Program-made: the position numbers and the translations under genes
Assembly: GCA_016790705.1 (NCBI GenBank)
Contig: JAEUOT010000019.1
Coordinates: 1 to 64,000 of the forward strand
Direction: 5' to 3'
Source: Hydrogenophaga sp.
GTDB lineage: Bacteria > Pseudomonadota > Gammaproteobacteria > Burkholderiales > Burkholderiaceae_C
Length of the DNA: 64,000 nt
The notes under the pieces: generated by a model
What the model saw: only the letters and a program-made list of their open reading frames with translations
Database searches by the model: none
What the model was told of the DNA's origin: nothing
Shown: piece after piece, positions 34,505-43,671 of the stretch
Position numbering within the stretch: position 1 is the stretch's first letter
How the letters are laid out: each line of letters opens with the position of its first letter

Positions 34505-35190
34505 CGCGACCAGCGGAAGCCGCGCATCGGCACGTTTTCAATGGCGTCGAACGCCGGGTCCAGATCGCGGAAGGCGTCGCGGATCGCGCTCACGTGCTTG
34601 CGCACGTTGTCGCGGTTGCGCCCGCTCTTGACCACCTCGAACAGGTCTTCGTAGCTCACCGTCTGGCCCTTGTGCTGCACCAGCACCGCCAGGATGCGCT
34701 GCGCCGTCAGCGGCAGGTTGATGCGCTGGCCGCGCCAGGTCGGGCTGCGCTGCCACAGCGGGTCCAGGCTCAGTTCGTCGTCGTCCGGTGCGGGTTCCGC
34801 GCCGCGCTGCGCCCGCGCGCTGCGCAGGATGTCCAGGAAGGTCTCGACGAACTCGGGCTCGTCGAAGGTGGTCTTCTGCAGGTAGTCCCAGGCGTCCAGC
34901 GCCTTCATGATGCTGCGGTAGATCGCGGCCGGCATGGCCGAGACCACCAGCACCGGCGTGCCCTGGTGCAGCTTGTTGATGGTGTTGATGATCGCCACGC
35001 CGGCGTGCCGCTCGCGGCCCAGCTCGATGTCCAGCACCACCAGCGCATAGCGCTCGCGCGCCAGCGCGGCCTCGGCGCTGTCGCGGTCGTACCACTGGTG
35101 GATCTCCAGCTCGGGGCGGGCGGCCTTGATCCAGCCGGCCAACTGGTCGCTGGTCGGGCGGTCGTCCTCGATGACGGCAACTTTGTCCAT
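34501..35190 (-). CDS. OmpR-family-like response regulator
   Basis: A 229-aa response regulator. The receiver domain has the acidic pair IEDD, the phosphoacceptor Asp at residue 54 in LVVLDIELGRE, and the SAMP and QKT switch positions. The C-terminal domain (about 150-229) is a winged helix of the OmpR/PhoB kind, with LTAQRILAVLVQHKGQTVSYEDL and VRKHVSAIRDAF. It heads a leftward operon with the kinase, exonuclease and possibly the P-type ATPase. An alternative start three codons upstream gives MGAMDK. The 165-bp gap to the divergent SPFH gene holds the promoter. Confidence 0.87.
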   Translation of the reverse strand: MDKVAVIEDDRPTSDQLAGWIKAARPELEIHQWYDRDSAEAALARERYALVVLDIELGRERHAGVAIINTINKLHQGTPVLVVSAMPAAIYRSIMKALDAWDYLQKTTFDEPEFVETFLDILRSARAQRGAEPAPDDDELSLDPLWQRSPTWRGQRINLPLTAQRILAVLVQHKGQTVSYEDLFEVVKSGRNRDNVRKHVSAIRDAFRDLDPAFDAIENVPMRGFRWSR

Positions 35191-35355
35191 GGCGCCCATT
35201 ATCGAAGCGGGCCCGGACCGGGCCGTGTGAGTTTTTCTTCCGGGGCCGGCGGCATACCCGCCCGGCGGCCGCATTGAGACTTCCGCGCCACTCCGGAACG
35301 ATGCTGGACATGGCGAACCCGCAGTGGGAACGCCGGCAACGTCCCGGAGGACACC

Positions 35356-36579
35356 ATGATTCACCGCCTCAAGACCCTGACCCGTTCCACCCGCCTGGCC
35401 CTGGCCCGATGGCTGCGGGGATCTGCACGTCCCGTGCTGCTGACCCTGGGCACCGTCGCCATCGCTGGCGGCGCCGGCTGGACGCTGGTGAAGCACCCGC
35501 CGGTGCAGCTGCTGGAGCCCGGCCAACTGGCGCTGCGCACCAACAACCTGACCGGCGAGACCAGCGTCTGGCGCGAAGGCCCGGTCTGGGTACTTCCGGG
35601 CGTGCACCAGTTCACCACGCTCTCGTTGCAGGACCGCACCTGGACCGCCGCCGCCATGGCCACCGCCGACGGCGCGGCCCCGGCCCAGACGGTCGAGGGG
35701 CTGTCGATCGGCATGGACCTGCGGGTGCGCTACGCCATCGACCCCTCGCGCGTCGGCGGCGCCAAGGCGCTGAGCTACCCGAAGGACATCGACGGCCAGA
35801 TCGTCGAGCCCGCGGTGCAGGCCACGGTCTACAAGATCGTCGCCCGCCACACGGTCCGCGAAATTTTCTCCTCGCAGCGCGCCCAGATCGAACAGGACAT
35901 CGAAGCCCAGATCCGCGAGCGCCTGAAGACCGACGGCCTGCTGCTGCGCTCGGTGCACATCGGCAAGATCGACCTGCCCGAGGACTACCGCAAGGGCATG
36001 GAGGTGCTGCTGACCGAAGGCCTGTCGGCCGAGAAGATGCGCTACACGCTGGAGCTGCGCGAGAAGCAGGTCAAGGAAAGCGAGCTGACCGCCGAGGCCG
36101 ACAAGGCCCGCCGCGAAGTGGCGGCCGAAGCCGCCGCGCGCGAACAGGTGATCGCGGCCAAGGCGCAGGAAGAAGCGATGAAGCACGTGCTGCCGCTCAA
36201 GCAGCGCCAGATCGAACAGCGCCAGCTCGAAGCCGAGGCCACCCGCGTGGCCCGCGTCAAGCAGGCCGAGGGCGAGGCCCAGGCTCGCCGCATCGAGGCC
36301 GACGGTGAAGCCCAGGCCCGCCAGAAGTTGGCCGACGCCGAGGCCTACCGCCTCAAGAACATCGGCAAGGTCAACGCCGAACAGATGGCGCTCGAAGGTG
36401 CGCTCATCACCAAGCACCCGCTGCTGATCCAGAAGACCATGGCCGACCGCCTGAGCGACAAGGTTCAAGTCATCATCGCGCCGCCCCACACCAACGGCTT
36501 CATCGGCAACAACCTGCTGGGCAATGTCGCGGCCGCGCCGCGCAACACCGTACTGCCCGACGACAACGGGGAGCAATGA
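35356..36579 (+). CDS. SPFH/Band 7 domain membrane protein
   Basis: A 407-aa membrane-anchored SPFH protein. A single N-terminal helix (PVLLTLGTVAIAGGAGWTLV) is followed by the band 7 domain (about 55-260; LRVRYAIDPSRVGGAKALSY). After it comes a long charged coiled coil (about 250-340) rich in Glu, Ala, Arg and Lys. Such proteins form large membrane rings and scaffold proteases or lipid domains. A CGGAGG site precedes the ATG. The next gene starts 2 bp after the stop codon, which suggests the two products work together. Confidence 0.83.
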   Translation: MIHRLKTLTRSTRLALARWLRGSARPVLLTLGTVAIAGGAGWTLVKHPPVQLLEPGQLALRTNNLTGETSVWREGPVWVLPGVHQFTTLSLQDRTWTAAAMATADGAAPAQTVEGLSIGMDLRVRYAIDPSRVGGAKALSYPKDIDGQIVEPAVQATVYKIVARHTVREIFSSQRAQIEQDIEAQIRERLKTDGLLLRSVHIGKIDLPEDYRKGMEVLLTEGLSAEKMRYTLELREKQVKESELTAEADKARREVAAEAAAREQVIAAKAQEEAMKHVLPLKQRQIEQRQLEAEATRVARVKQAEGEAQARRIEADGEAQARQKLADAEAYRLKNIGKVNAEQMALEGALITKHPLLIQKTMADRLSDKVQVIIAPPHTNGFIGNNLLGNVAAAPRNTVLPDDNGEQ

Positions 36580-36580
36580 A

Positions 36581-38113
36581 ATGAGCATCAAGCCAAGAAC
36601 CCGCTGGGCCCGCTACCTCTGGGCCGGTACCCTGGCCATGGCACTGGCCGCCACGCTCTACACCGCCACGGTGCGCGCCGCGACCGCCCCTTCGCCGGCC
36701 ACCGCCGTCGGCCTGGTGACGCGCGACAAGGTGGCGCTGCGCGCCGCCCCGCGCGACAGCGCTGCCAGCCAGACCCTGCTCTGGCGCGGCGAGGCGCTGG
36801 AGATCCGGGGCGTCAAGGGCGACTTCCTGCAGGTCTGGGACCACCACCGCGAGCGCGGCGGCTATGTGCGCGCCACACAACTGATGCGCGTGGCCGGTGA
36901 TGCCGCTGAAGCGCCGCAGTTGCTGGCCCTGATGGGCTTCGTGAGCGAGCAGCCCGGCTCGGAGCCGCTCGGTCTGGCGCTGGCCGCCGCCGCCATCCAG
37001 GCCCTGCCCGCTGCCGCGCTGCAGGGGTCGCAAGGCGCGGCCGTGATGGACGCCATCGGCCGCCAGGCCGAGCGCCTGGCCGAACGCGCCACGGCCGGCG
37101 CCGGCCGCGCCGACGACCCCCTGCTGACCGCCCACCTGGACGTGGCGCGCCGTCATGGGGTGCAACTGGTGACGCGTGAACAGGACGGCCGCATGACCGT
37201 CTGCTACGAGGGCGATGCCTTCCGCCGTCTGCTCGCCATGCCCGCCGCCAGCGCCGAACAGAAGGCGCGGGCCGCGCTGGCGCTGACCCGCGCCGAGTGT
37301 CTGGAAGCGCCGGCCCGCCTCGCCGACCGCGAAGCGCTGGACGCAGGCCTGGCCGATCTGCTCGCTCGCGCCGACGCACCGACGCTCGCGCCCCACTGGC
37401 GCGCCCGCCTCGCCACGCGCCAGGCCGAGGTCTGGAGCCGCATCGCCTACGCCCGCGCCCAGCGCGACAGCGCCGACACCGTGCGCCGCGCCGCCCAGCA
37501 GGCCCTCGACGCCATCGGCCGTATCGAGAAAAGCGAGCTGGTCGACGACGACCTCGCGCGCTTCCACGCCGCCGCCGTGCGCGTCAACGCCGTGCGCTGG
37601 GCCGCCGCACCGGCCGTGCCCGCGACGGGCCGCCTGACCATCACCACCCGACGCGCCGACGACGGCCAGACCTGCGTGGCCCTGCGCGACCCGAAAGCCA
37701 AGGCCGACGCCTCCGCGCTGGCCGAGCGTTGCTCCTGGGGCCAGGTCTGGGCCGCCTCGGCCGCACCCAACCGCGAAGGCACGGCGCTGGCCTTGGCGGT
37801 GCAGCCGGTCGACGGCTGGCGCGAACTCTGGGTGTTCAGGAAGGACGCCGGCGGCTGGAGCGTGCAGGTGCTGCCGCCCGCCGCATTGCAACCGGGCACC
37901 GGCTACGCCGAATTCGCCGGCTGGGAACCCGGCGGCCAGCGCCTGCTGGTGGCGCGCGAGGCGATGGCCGAGGGCAAGACGATTCGCCGCTTCGAGGTGG
38001 TGAAGGTCGCGACGCTCACACCCGAACGCACCGCCTTCGACGCCGAAGCGCTGGGCCCGTTCAGCCGCTGGCCGGATGCGGCGTGGAAGCGCGATTCGCT
38101 GGCGTTGCGGTGA
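36581..38113 (+). CDS. Secreted protein with N-terminal SH3-like domain, function unknown
   Basis: A 510-aa protein with a signal peptide or membrane anchor (ARYLWAGTLAMALAATLYTATVRA). A bacterial SH3-like segment follows at about 40-100 (VTRDKVALRAAPRDSAASQTLLWRGEALEI...GGYVRATQLM). The middle is Ala-rich and helical, with Cys in RMTVCYEGDAF and RAECLEAP. The end resembles a beta-propeller-like or lipoprotein-type domain, without a recognised family. It is 2 bp behind the SPFH gene, with a GGGGAG site inside that gene, so it is probably a periplasmic partner. I do not recognise a named homologue. Confidence 0.7.
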   Translation: MSIKPRTRWARYLWAGTLAMALAATLYTATVRAATAPSPATAVGLVTRDKVALRAAPRDSAASQTLLWRGEALEIRGVKGDFLQVWDHHRERGGYVRATQLMRVAGDAAEAPQLLALMGFVSEQPGSEPLGLALAAAAIQALPAAALQGSQGAAVMDAIGRQAERLAERATAGAGRADDPLLTAHLDVARRHGVQLVTREQDGRMTVCYEGDAFRRLLAMPAASAEQKARAALALTRAECLEAPARLADREALDAGLADLLARADAPTLAPHWRARLATRQAEVWSRIAYARAQRDSADTVRRAAQQALDAIGRIEKSELVDDDLARFHAAAVRVNAVRWAAAPAVPATGRLTITTRRADDGQTCVALRDPKAKADASALAERCSWGQVWAASAAPNREGTALALAVQPVDGWRELWVFRKDAGGWSVQVLPPAALQPGTGYAEFAGWEPGGQRLLVAREAMAEGKTIRRFEVVKVATLTPERTAFDAEALGPFSRWPDAAWKRDSLALR

Positions 38114-38201
38114 GGGAGATGACAGTGAGAATTGAAAGAATCGCCATGAAGCCCTTGCGTGAGTACTCTGAATCCACTGACTTTCTGCCACGCCATTCCC
38201 A

Positions 38202-39524
38202 ATGAAGTCATCAACACTCAAACAAACGCTGCCAGTCCACGTGGCAACCACCGGCGCTTCAAAGCTTTTGCTGTGCAAGCACCTGGCGGTCTTCGCCATG
38301 TGCCTGGTGACCCAGGTCTTGTCTGTCACCCCGACCCATGCCCAGTCGTTGGAGGCCGTGCGTTTGGCGCCACTTCCTCAGGTGGTCGAGGCGACGTTTC
38401 ATCCTGCTGTTTCGCCTGAAGGGCGCAGCGCTTCGGATTTTCTTGAGCGTTCGATTGCGTTTCCGTCCGATCAGACAGAGCAGGATCGGCGCCAATCAAT
38501 GATTGGTCTTTTGGAAGGCATGCCCAAGCGCTCCCGTCAGCAGTTTGACCGTTGGCTCGGGTCGCTCGATCACGCGCTGAGCGACTATGAAGGCGCGGCG
38601 ATCTGGCGGCACGACAGACACAGCCGGTCGCTGGTGCGTCTCACTCTGTTCAATCACGGCAATCCGATCGACAGCTACTTCCTGTTGTCGCCCTCTGGTG
38701 TGGTGCCGATCACCGTGCCCGCGCGGTTTACCCGGCAGCCGAATCAGGACCTGGTCAAGGTGTCCGACCAGGACCAGGATGGTCAACTTGAGCAGTCGTG
38801 CAACCGCATGCTCATCGGAAGGGTGCTAGGGCCCACGTTGGGCATTGCCGATTGGAGCAGCGCCAGCGAGGACCCTCGTCGGGTGGTGAACCTCGTTTGC
38901 AAACGCCACCCCCTTCACGCTGACCAGATCCTGGTGGCCTTGTTTCATGAAATACCCGGTTCATATGGTCCCTATGACGTCCGTCCTTATGGTTTCACCT
39001 TCGCGGTGTTGGACATGAAGGACCATCGTGTGATCCGGCTTCACCAAAGCACACTCGAAGAGGATGGTGGCACCAGCATTTCGGGTGGGAATCTGAAAAT
39101 CGACACAGGACGGTATTGGCTGAAGAAGGGCATACGGGCGCTGGGAGTCCGCATGGACATTGCTCGTTTCTTACCGGCAGCCGACGGGCACACAAACCAC
39201 TTTCTGACGCTCTTTGTGGAAGAGGGTGCCACCCTTCGGCCGGTTCTGGAGGGATTCCCGATGTACCACTGGCGGATAGACAGGACCGGCGATTGTGTGG
39301 ACCGTCAATGGGCGAGTGAAGAGCGCGGCGACCAGGTTTGCGACGAAGACTCGGAGTATCTGAGCCTGGCCCTGGGTGCGACCCGCCCCAGTGGGTGGCG
39401 AGACCTGGTGGCTGTGGTCGCAGGAGAAGGCGAAGACAGGGGGAGCAGCTCTGCACGGCGCGCAACGTTGACCTACACCAATGGCCGTTACACGGGGTTC
39501 GCCTCGGACGGGTGGTGGCCGTAG
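38202..39524 (+). CDS. Hypothetical secreted protein, lower GC than surroundings
   Basis: A 440-aa protein with a signal peptide (KHLAVFAMCLVTQVLSVTPTHAQS) and no family I recognise. A QSMIGLLEGMPKRSRQQFDRWLGSL segment precedes a beta-rich body with DQDQDGQLEQSCNRM and FHEIPGSYGPYDVRPYGFTF. Several Cys residues suggest disulfides. Third-codon positions are visibly less GC-rich than in neighbouring genes, which suggests recent acquisition. It shows no ribosome site or coupling to the gene upstream; a 19-codon frame (38146-38205) ending on its start codon is probably chance. Confidence 0.7.
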   Translation: MKSSTLKQTLPVHVATTGASKLLLCKHLAVFAMCLVTQVLSVTPTHAQSLEAVRLAPLPQVVEATFHPAVSPEGRSASDFLERSIAFPSDQTEQDRRQSMIGLLEGMPKRSRQQFDRWLGSLDHALSDYEGAAIWRHDRHSRSLVRLTLFNHGNPIDSYFLLSPSGVVPITVPARFTRQPNQDLVKVSDQDQDGQLEQSCNRMLIGRVLGPTLGIADWSSASEDPRRVVNLVCKRHPLHADQILVALFHEIPGSYGPYDVRPYGFTFAVLDMKDHRVIRLHQSTLEEDGGTSISGGNLKIDTGRYWLKKGIRALGVRMDIARFLPAADGHTNHFLTLFVEEGATLRPVLEGFPMYHWRIDRTGDCVDRQWASEERGDQVCDEDSEYLSLALGATRPSGWRDLVAVVAGEGEDRGSSSARRATLTYTNGRYTGFASDGWWP

Positions 39525-39550
39525 TTTCAGGCCCGGCCTATGATGGCCGG

Positions 39551-41251
39551 ATGCTGATTGAAACGCTGGGTTCGGCCCGCGACATGGGCCGCCTCAACCA
39601 GATTCTGGGCGTGCTGATCCGCCACGGCTTTGGCGACAGCGTGCGCCGGCTGGGCCTGGCCGACCGGCTGGAGCGCGCCGGGCATGCCCTGCGCTGGGAC
39701 CACGCGGCCGACCTCGCGAAACTGGAACCCCCGGTCCAATTGCGGCTGGCGCTGGAGGAACTGGGGCCGACCTTCGTCAAGCTCGGCCAGATCCTCGCCG
39801 GCCGCGCCGACCTGTTCCCGCCCGAGTACATCGCCGAGTTCGAGAAGCTGCACAGCAATGTGCCCGGCCTGCCGCTGGACGAGCTGCGGCCGCAGTTGCG
39901 CGAGGACCTGGGCGGTGAGCCCGAGGCGGTGTTCGCGCGCTTCGGCACCGAGCCGCTGGCGGCGGCGTCCATCGCGCAGGTGCACCGCGCGGCGCTGCAC
40001 GACGGCACCGAGGTGGTGGTGAAGATCCGCCGCCCCGGCATCGACCGCACCATCGAGGCCGACCTGCGGCTGATGGGCCGCCTGGCCGCGCTGGCCGAGT
40101 CCGAGCTGCCCGCGCTCAAGCCCTACCGCCCGCAGCAGCTCGTGCGCGAGCTGGCGCAGTCGCTGCGCCGCGAGCTGGATCTGGCCAGCGAATGCCGCAA
40201 CGCCGAGCGCATCGCGGCCAACATGGCCGGGCTGCCCTGGATCGTGGTGCCGCGCGTGTACTGGGACTTCACGCACGCGCGCGTGAACGTGCAGGACCAC
40301 ATCGACGGCATCGCGGGCCACGAACTCGCGATGCTGGACCAACAGGGTCTGGACCGCACGCTGCTGGCCCGGCGCGGCGCGCAGGCGGTGCTCAAGCAGA
40401 TCGTGCAGGACGGCCTGTTCCACGCCGACCCGCACCCGGGCAACGTGATCTACCTGCCGGACAACCGCATCGCCTTCATCGACTTCGGCATGGTGGGCCG
40501 GCTCTCGGCGCGCCGCCGCGAAGAGCTGCTGCAACTGCTGATGGGTCTGGTCGAACGCGACCCGCAGACGGTGGCCGACGTGCTGCTGGACTGGGCCGGC
40601 GATGCGCACAGCGCCAACCTGTCGTCGCTGGAAACCGAGATCGAGACCTTCGTCGACCAGTACCACGGCGCTCCGCTGGCCGAGCTGCAGCTTGGCCAGA
40701 TGCTGGGCGACGTGACGGCGATCCTGCGCGGTCACCAGCTCGGCCTGCCGTCCGACCTGGCGCTGCTGATCAAGGCCTTCATCACGCTCGAAGGCATGGG
40801 ACGTGGCCTCGACCCGGCCTTCCACATGGCCGACGAGGCGCTGCCGCTGCTCAAACAGGTGGTGCGCGCGCGCTACCGGCCCAAGGCCATGGCCACGCGC
40901 GCCTGGAAGACGCTGCGGCGCGCGCTGTCGGTGGCCGAGCAGTTGCCCGACGACGTGACGCGGCTGCTGCGCAACGCGCGGCGCGGCAAGGTGCACGTGG
41001 GCATCGACATCGCGCACCTCAAGCGGGTGGGCGATCAGATCGACCGCGCGGCCAACCGGCTGGCGATGGCGCTGCTGATCGCGGCGCTGATCGTCGGCTC
41101 GTCCATCGTCATGACGGTGCAGGGCGGGCCGACCCTGTTCGGTCTGCCGGCCTTCGGTTTCCTGGGTTTCGCCGGGGCGTTTGCCGGCGCCCTCTGGCTG
41201 CTGCGCGCGATCTGGCGCAGCAACCACGGCAAGGACCTGGGCGACGACTGA
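39551..41251 (+). CDS. ubiB: ABC1/UbiB-family atypical kinase
   Basis: A 566-aa UbiB/COQ8-like protein with two C-terminal membrane helices (about 510-555). Family motifs are the KxGQ helix in PTFVKLGQILAGRADLFP, the Ala-rich nucleotide loop AAASIAQVHRA, VVVKIRRPGI with the invariant Lys, GLFHADPHPGNVIYL and FIDFGMVG. It supports ubiquinone biosynthesis as an ATPase of the Ubi complex. It is not next to ubiE/ubiJ, so it may be a second, paralogous member rather than the housekeeping copy. The start is the ATG giving MLIETLG. Confidence 0.82.
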   Translation: MLIETLGSARDMGRLNQILGVLIRHGFGDSVRRLGLADRLERAGHALRWDHAADLAKLEPPVQLRLALEELGPTFVKLGQILAGRADLFPPEYIAEFEKLHSNVPGLPLDELRPQLREDLGGEPEAVFARFGTEPLAAASIAQVHRAALHDGTEVVVKIRRPGIDRTIEADLRLMGRLAALAESELPALKPYRPQQLVRELAQSLRRELDLASECRNAERIAANMAGLPWIVVPRVYWDFTHARVNVQDHIDGIAGHELAMLDQQGLDRTLLARRGAQAVLKQIVQDGLFHADPHPGNVIYLPDNRIAFIDFGMVGRLSARRREELLQLLMGLVERDPQTVADVLLDWAGDAHSANLSSLETEIETFVDQYHGAPLAELQLGQMLGDVTAILRGHQLGLPSDLALLIKAFITLEGMGRGLDPAFHMADEALPLLKQVVRARYRPKAMATRAWKTLRRALSVAEQLPDDVTRLLRNARRGKVHVGIDIAHLKRVGDQIDRAANRLAMALLIAALIVGSSIVMTVQGGPTLFGLPAFGFLGFAGAFAGALWLLRAIWRSNHGKDLGDD

Positions 41252-41364
41252 GCGCCGCCTTGGCCCGGGGCCGGGCGCACCAAGTCTGTTCACCGCAATC
41301 ACCGCCACGCCCGTTTCTGGCGTGCTTTGGTGCATCGCCGTGCCCTGTCGGCCGCTTCGACCCC

Positions 41365-41380
41365 TGGCACGCTCCATGCA
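41365..41380 (+). promoter_or_regulatory. Sigma-54 (-24/-12) promoter upstream of riboswitch 1
   Basis: TGGCACGCTCCATGCA matches TGGCACG-N4-TTGCA with one mismatch and has the required GG-N10-GC spacing. Transcription would start near 41391, about 50 nt before the aptamer. GCACCA (41277) and TGGTGC (41328) half-sites upstream resemble NtrC half-sites, but a full site is not clear. The rest of 41252-41360 shows no gene. Confidence 0.65.
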
Positions 41381-41437
41381 TTGCCCCCACCAGCATGGAG
41401 AGCGGTCTGCACACAGGGGTGTCAGCGCTCGTGCGTA

Positions 41438-41551
41438 GGTCCACTAGGGTTCCGTCTGCGGCAACGCAGGGTCTGGTCCGAGAGTGGGCCGGCCTCATCG
41501 CAGGCTCCACGGAGGGACAAAAGCCCGGGAGAACGACGTCAGATCGTCTCT
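41438..41551 (+). ncRNA. ykkC/guanidine-I riboswitch 1 with expression-platform hairpin
   Basis: The conserved aptamer elements occur in order: CTAGGGTTCCG (41444-41454), GGTCCGAGAG (from 41475), and CACGGAGGGACAAAAGCCCG running into GGGAGAA (to 41532). Between the first two is a short GC hairpin (CTGCGGCAACGCAG). The aptamer's 3' GGAGA can pair with TCTCC at 41548-41552 (with ACGA/TCGT), an alternative hairpin suited to switching. No poly-U tract follows, so control may be translational or Rho-dependent. The downstream gene starts at 41586 behind GGAG. Guanidine-I is favoured over ykkC subtype 2 by sequence and by the transporter gene. Confidence 0.88.
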
Positions 41552-41585
41552 CCTGCGCCCATCCCTCATCAAACGGAGCTTTCCC

Positions 41586-42632
41586 ATGAAACTGGCTGGT
41601 CTCTTCTCCTCTCCCGCAGCGTCCACCGCCTCCTCCTCCTCGTCCCTGCTCGGCAAGCTGTTCAAGCCCGCGCTGGGCGCCGCGCTCTCGCTGGCCACGG
41701 CCGCCGCGATGGCCGCCCCCACCAACATGAAGATCGCCACCGTGGTGTGGATCGGCTACGGCCCGTTCTACGTCGCCGAGTCGCTGGACCTGTTCAAGAA
41801 ATACAACCTCAAGGTCTCGCTGCAGGTCTTCACCGACCCGGCCCTGATCCCGCCGGCCATTGCCTCGGGCGCGGTCGACGGCGGCATGCTGACCTACGAC
41901 CAGGTGGTCGGCCAGGTCGCCGCCGGCAAGAGCATGAAGGTGGTCATGCCCATCGACTACTCCAACGGCGGCGACGCCATCGTGGCCGACGCCTCGATCA
42001 AGTCGGTCAAGGACTTCAAGGGCAAGAAGATCGGCTACAACCCGCTCTCGCCCAGCGACTTCCTGCTGTCCTACGCGCTCAAGGTCAACGGCCTGACCGA
42101 GAAGGACATCAGCCCGGTCAGCATGACGCCCGAAGCCGTGCCGGCCGCCATGGCCTCCGGCCAACTCCCCATCGGCGTGACCTACGAGCCCAGCCTGTCG
42201 CAGGTGCTGGGCCAGGGCGGCGGCAAGAAGTTCAAGGTGGTGTTCTCGTCCAAGGACGCGCCCGGCCTGATCGCCGACGTGCTGGTGTTCGACGACAAGG
42301 CCATCAAGGCCAAGCCGACCGAGATCACCGGCATCATCAAGGCGTACCTCGACGGCATGGCCTACATGAAGGCCAAGCCCGACGACGCGGCCAAGATCAT
42401 CGGCAAGTTCATGGGCGTCTCCGCCAAGGAAGCCAAGGAACAGATGAGCGGCGTCTACAACATCCCGCTGGCCGAGATGCCCAAGGCCTTCCTGCCCGCC
42501 AAGGAAACCACCTCCTATTACGCCAGCGGCGACGTGATCGGCCAGTTGCTCAAGGCCAAGGGCCAGATCAGCGCCGTGCCCGCGACCGAGGCGACGATGG
42601 ACGCCTCGCTGGTCAAGGCCCTGGCCAAGTAA
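41586..42632 (+). CDS. NitT/TauT-family ABC transporter substrate-binding protein
   Basis: A 348-aa periplasmic binding protein with a signal peptide ending AAAMAAP. The mature start NMKIATVVWIGYGPFYVAESLDLFKKYNL is typical of the SsuA/TauA/NrtA group. The PIDYSNGGDAIVAD and GKKIGYNPLSPSDFLL segments line the ligand site in this family. No ATPase or permease gene follows here; an ABC permease of the same family lies behind a second copy of the riboswitch at 63678. Given the guanidine-I leader, guanidine or a guanidino/ureido compound is the likely ligand, an inference only. Confidence 0.88.
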   Translation: MKLAGLFSSPAASTASSSSSLLGKLFKPALGAALSLATAAAMAAPTNMKIATVVWIGYGPFYVAESLDLFKKYNLKVSLQVFTDPALIPPAIASGAVDGGMLTYDQVVGQVAAGKSMKVVMPIDYSNGGDAIVADASIKSVKDFKGKKIGYNPLSPSDFLLSYALKVNGLTEKDISPVSMTPEAVPAAMASGQLPIGVTYEPSLSQVLGQGGGKKFKVVFSSKDAPGLIADVLVFDDKAIKAKPTEITGIIKAYLDGMAYMKAKPDDAAKIIGKFMGVSAKEAKEQMSGVYNIPLAEMPKAFLPAKETTSYYASGDVIGQLLKAKGQISAVPATEATMDASLVKALAK

Positions 42633-42654
42633 GGCAGGAACGCCAGAAAGGTTC

Positions 42655-43671
42655 ATGGCCATGCCCGCCCTGTTCCGGCACGCCGACGGCGCGCTGCCCA
42701 ACACGCTCGCCCTCGCAGTGACCGTGCTGGGCTGGCCGGCCGGCATCTGGATGCTCGGCCAGAGCGCCTGGTGGCTCAACGCCGCCGGTGTGCTGCTGGT
42801 CGCGCTCACCCTCACCTGGTCGGCCTACTTCATCCACGAGTTCGCCCACCAGGCCATCTTCCGCACGCCGCAGGCCAACGAGCGCTGGGGCAAGCTGATG
42901 ACCTGGATCAACGGCAGTTGCTACGCCAGCCTCGACGACCTGCGGCGCAAGCACATGCGCCACCACATCGAGCGCGCCGACGTGATCACCTTCGACCACC
43001 AGGCCTTCCTGCGCGCGCACCCGCTGGTGCGCCGCGTGGTGCTGGCGCTGGAGTGGCTGCACATCCCGGCGGTCGAGTTCGTGATGCGCGGCTTCGTCGT
43101 CGCGCTGCCCTTCATGGACGAGCGCAAGAAGGCCGCGCGCGGTCGCATCATCGGCGTCGCCATCGTGCGGCTCTCGGCCTGGGCGTTGATTGCGTGGTGG
43201 TCGCCCAAGGCCTTCGCGCTCTACGCGCTGGCCTATCTGCTGTTCGTGCACCTGCTGCGGTTCGCCGACTGCTTCCAGCACACCTACGACGCGTACCCGA
43301 TCCTGGACGAGACGCCGATCCCGCAGGACAAGGTCCGCGACCGGGTCTACGAGCAGGCCAACACCTACAGCGATGTGGTCGGGCTGGACGCGAAATGGCT
43401 CAACCTGGTGTGGCTCAACTTCGGTTTCCACAACGCACACCACGAGCGGCCGGTCGCACCCTGGCACCAGTTGCCGGCGCTGCACCGCCAGCTCTACGCC
43501 GACCAGAGCCCGCAGGTGGTGACCGTGGGTGAACTGCTGCGCGCCTACCACCGCCACCGCGTCACCCGCGTGCTCGCCAAGGACTACGGCGAAGTGCTGC
43601 CACCGGGCACACCGCACCGGGCCGACGGCTTCATCGGGGCCGTGGGCGTGTCCTTCCTGACGGCGGTGTGA
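42655..43671 (+). CDS. Membrane fatty acid desaturase/hydroxylase-like di-iron enzyme
   Basis: A 338-aa membrane protein with the three His boxes of the FADS superfamily: HEFAH (61-65), HMRHH (100-104) and HNAHH (259-263), plus His209 in FADCFQHTYD. Four or more hydrophobic segments lie around them. Members desaturate or hydroxylate alkyl chains with O2. Its place in a guanidine-riboswitch operon is unusual. An N-alkyl hydroxylase acting on the imported compound is a reasonable inference; lipid desaturation is the alternative. It follows the binding-protein gene by 22 bp and overlaps the next gene by 4 bp (GTGA). Confidence 0.82.
   Translation: MAMPALFRHADGALPNTLALAVTVLGWPAGIWMLGQSAWWLNAAGVLLVALTLTWSAYFIHEFAHQAIFRTPQANERWGKLMTWINGSCYASLDDLRRKHMRHHIERADVITFDHQAFLRAHPLVRRVVLALEWLHIPAVEFVMRGFVVALPFMDERKKAARGRIIGVAIVRLSAWALIAWWSPKAFALYALAYLLFVHLLRFADCFQHTYDAYPILDETPIPQDKVRDRVYEQANTYSDVVGLDAKWLNLVWLNFGFHNAHHERPVAPWHQLPALHRQLYADQSPQVVTVGELLRAYHRHRVTRVLAKDYGEVLPPGTPHRADGFIGAVGVSFLTAV

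Noticed and set aside
38146-38205. A 19-codon frame ending on the start codon of the orphan gene at 38202
   Set aside because: No ribosome site and no recognisable sequence; an overlap of this size is easily due to chance.
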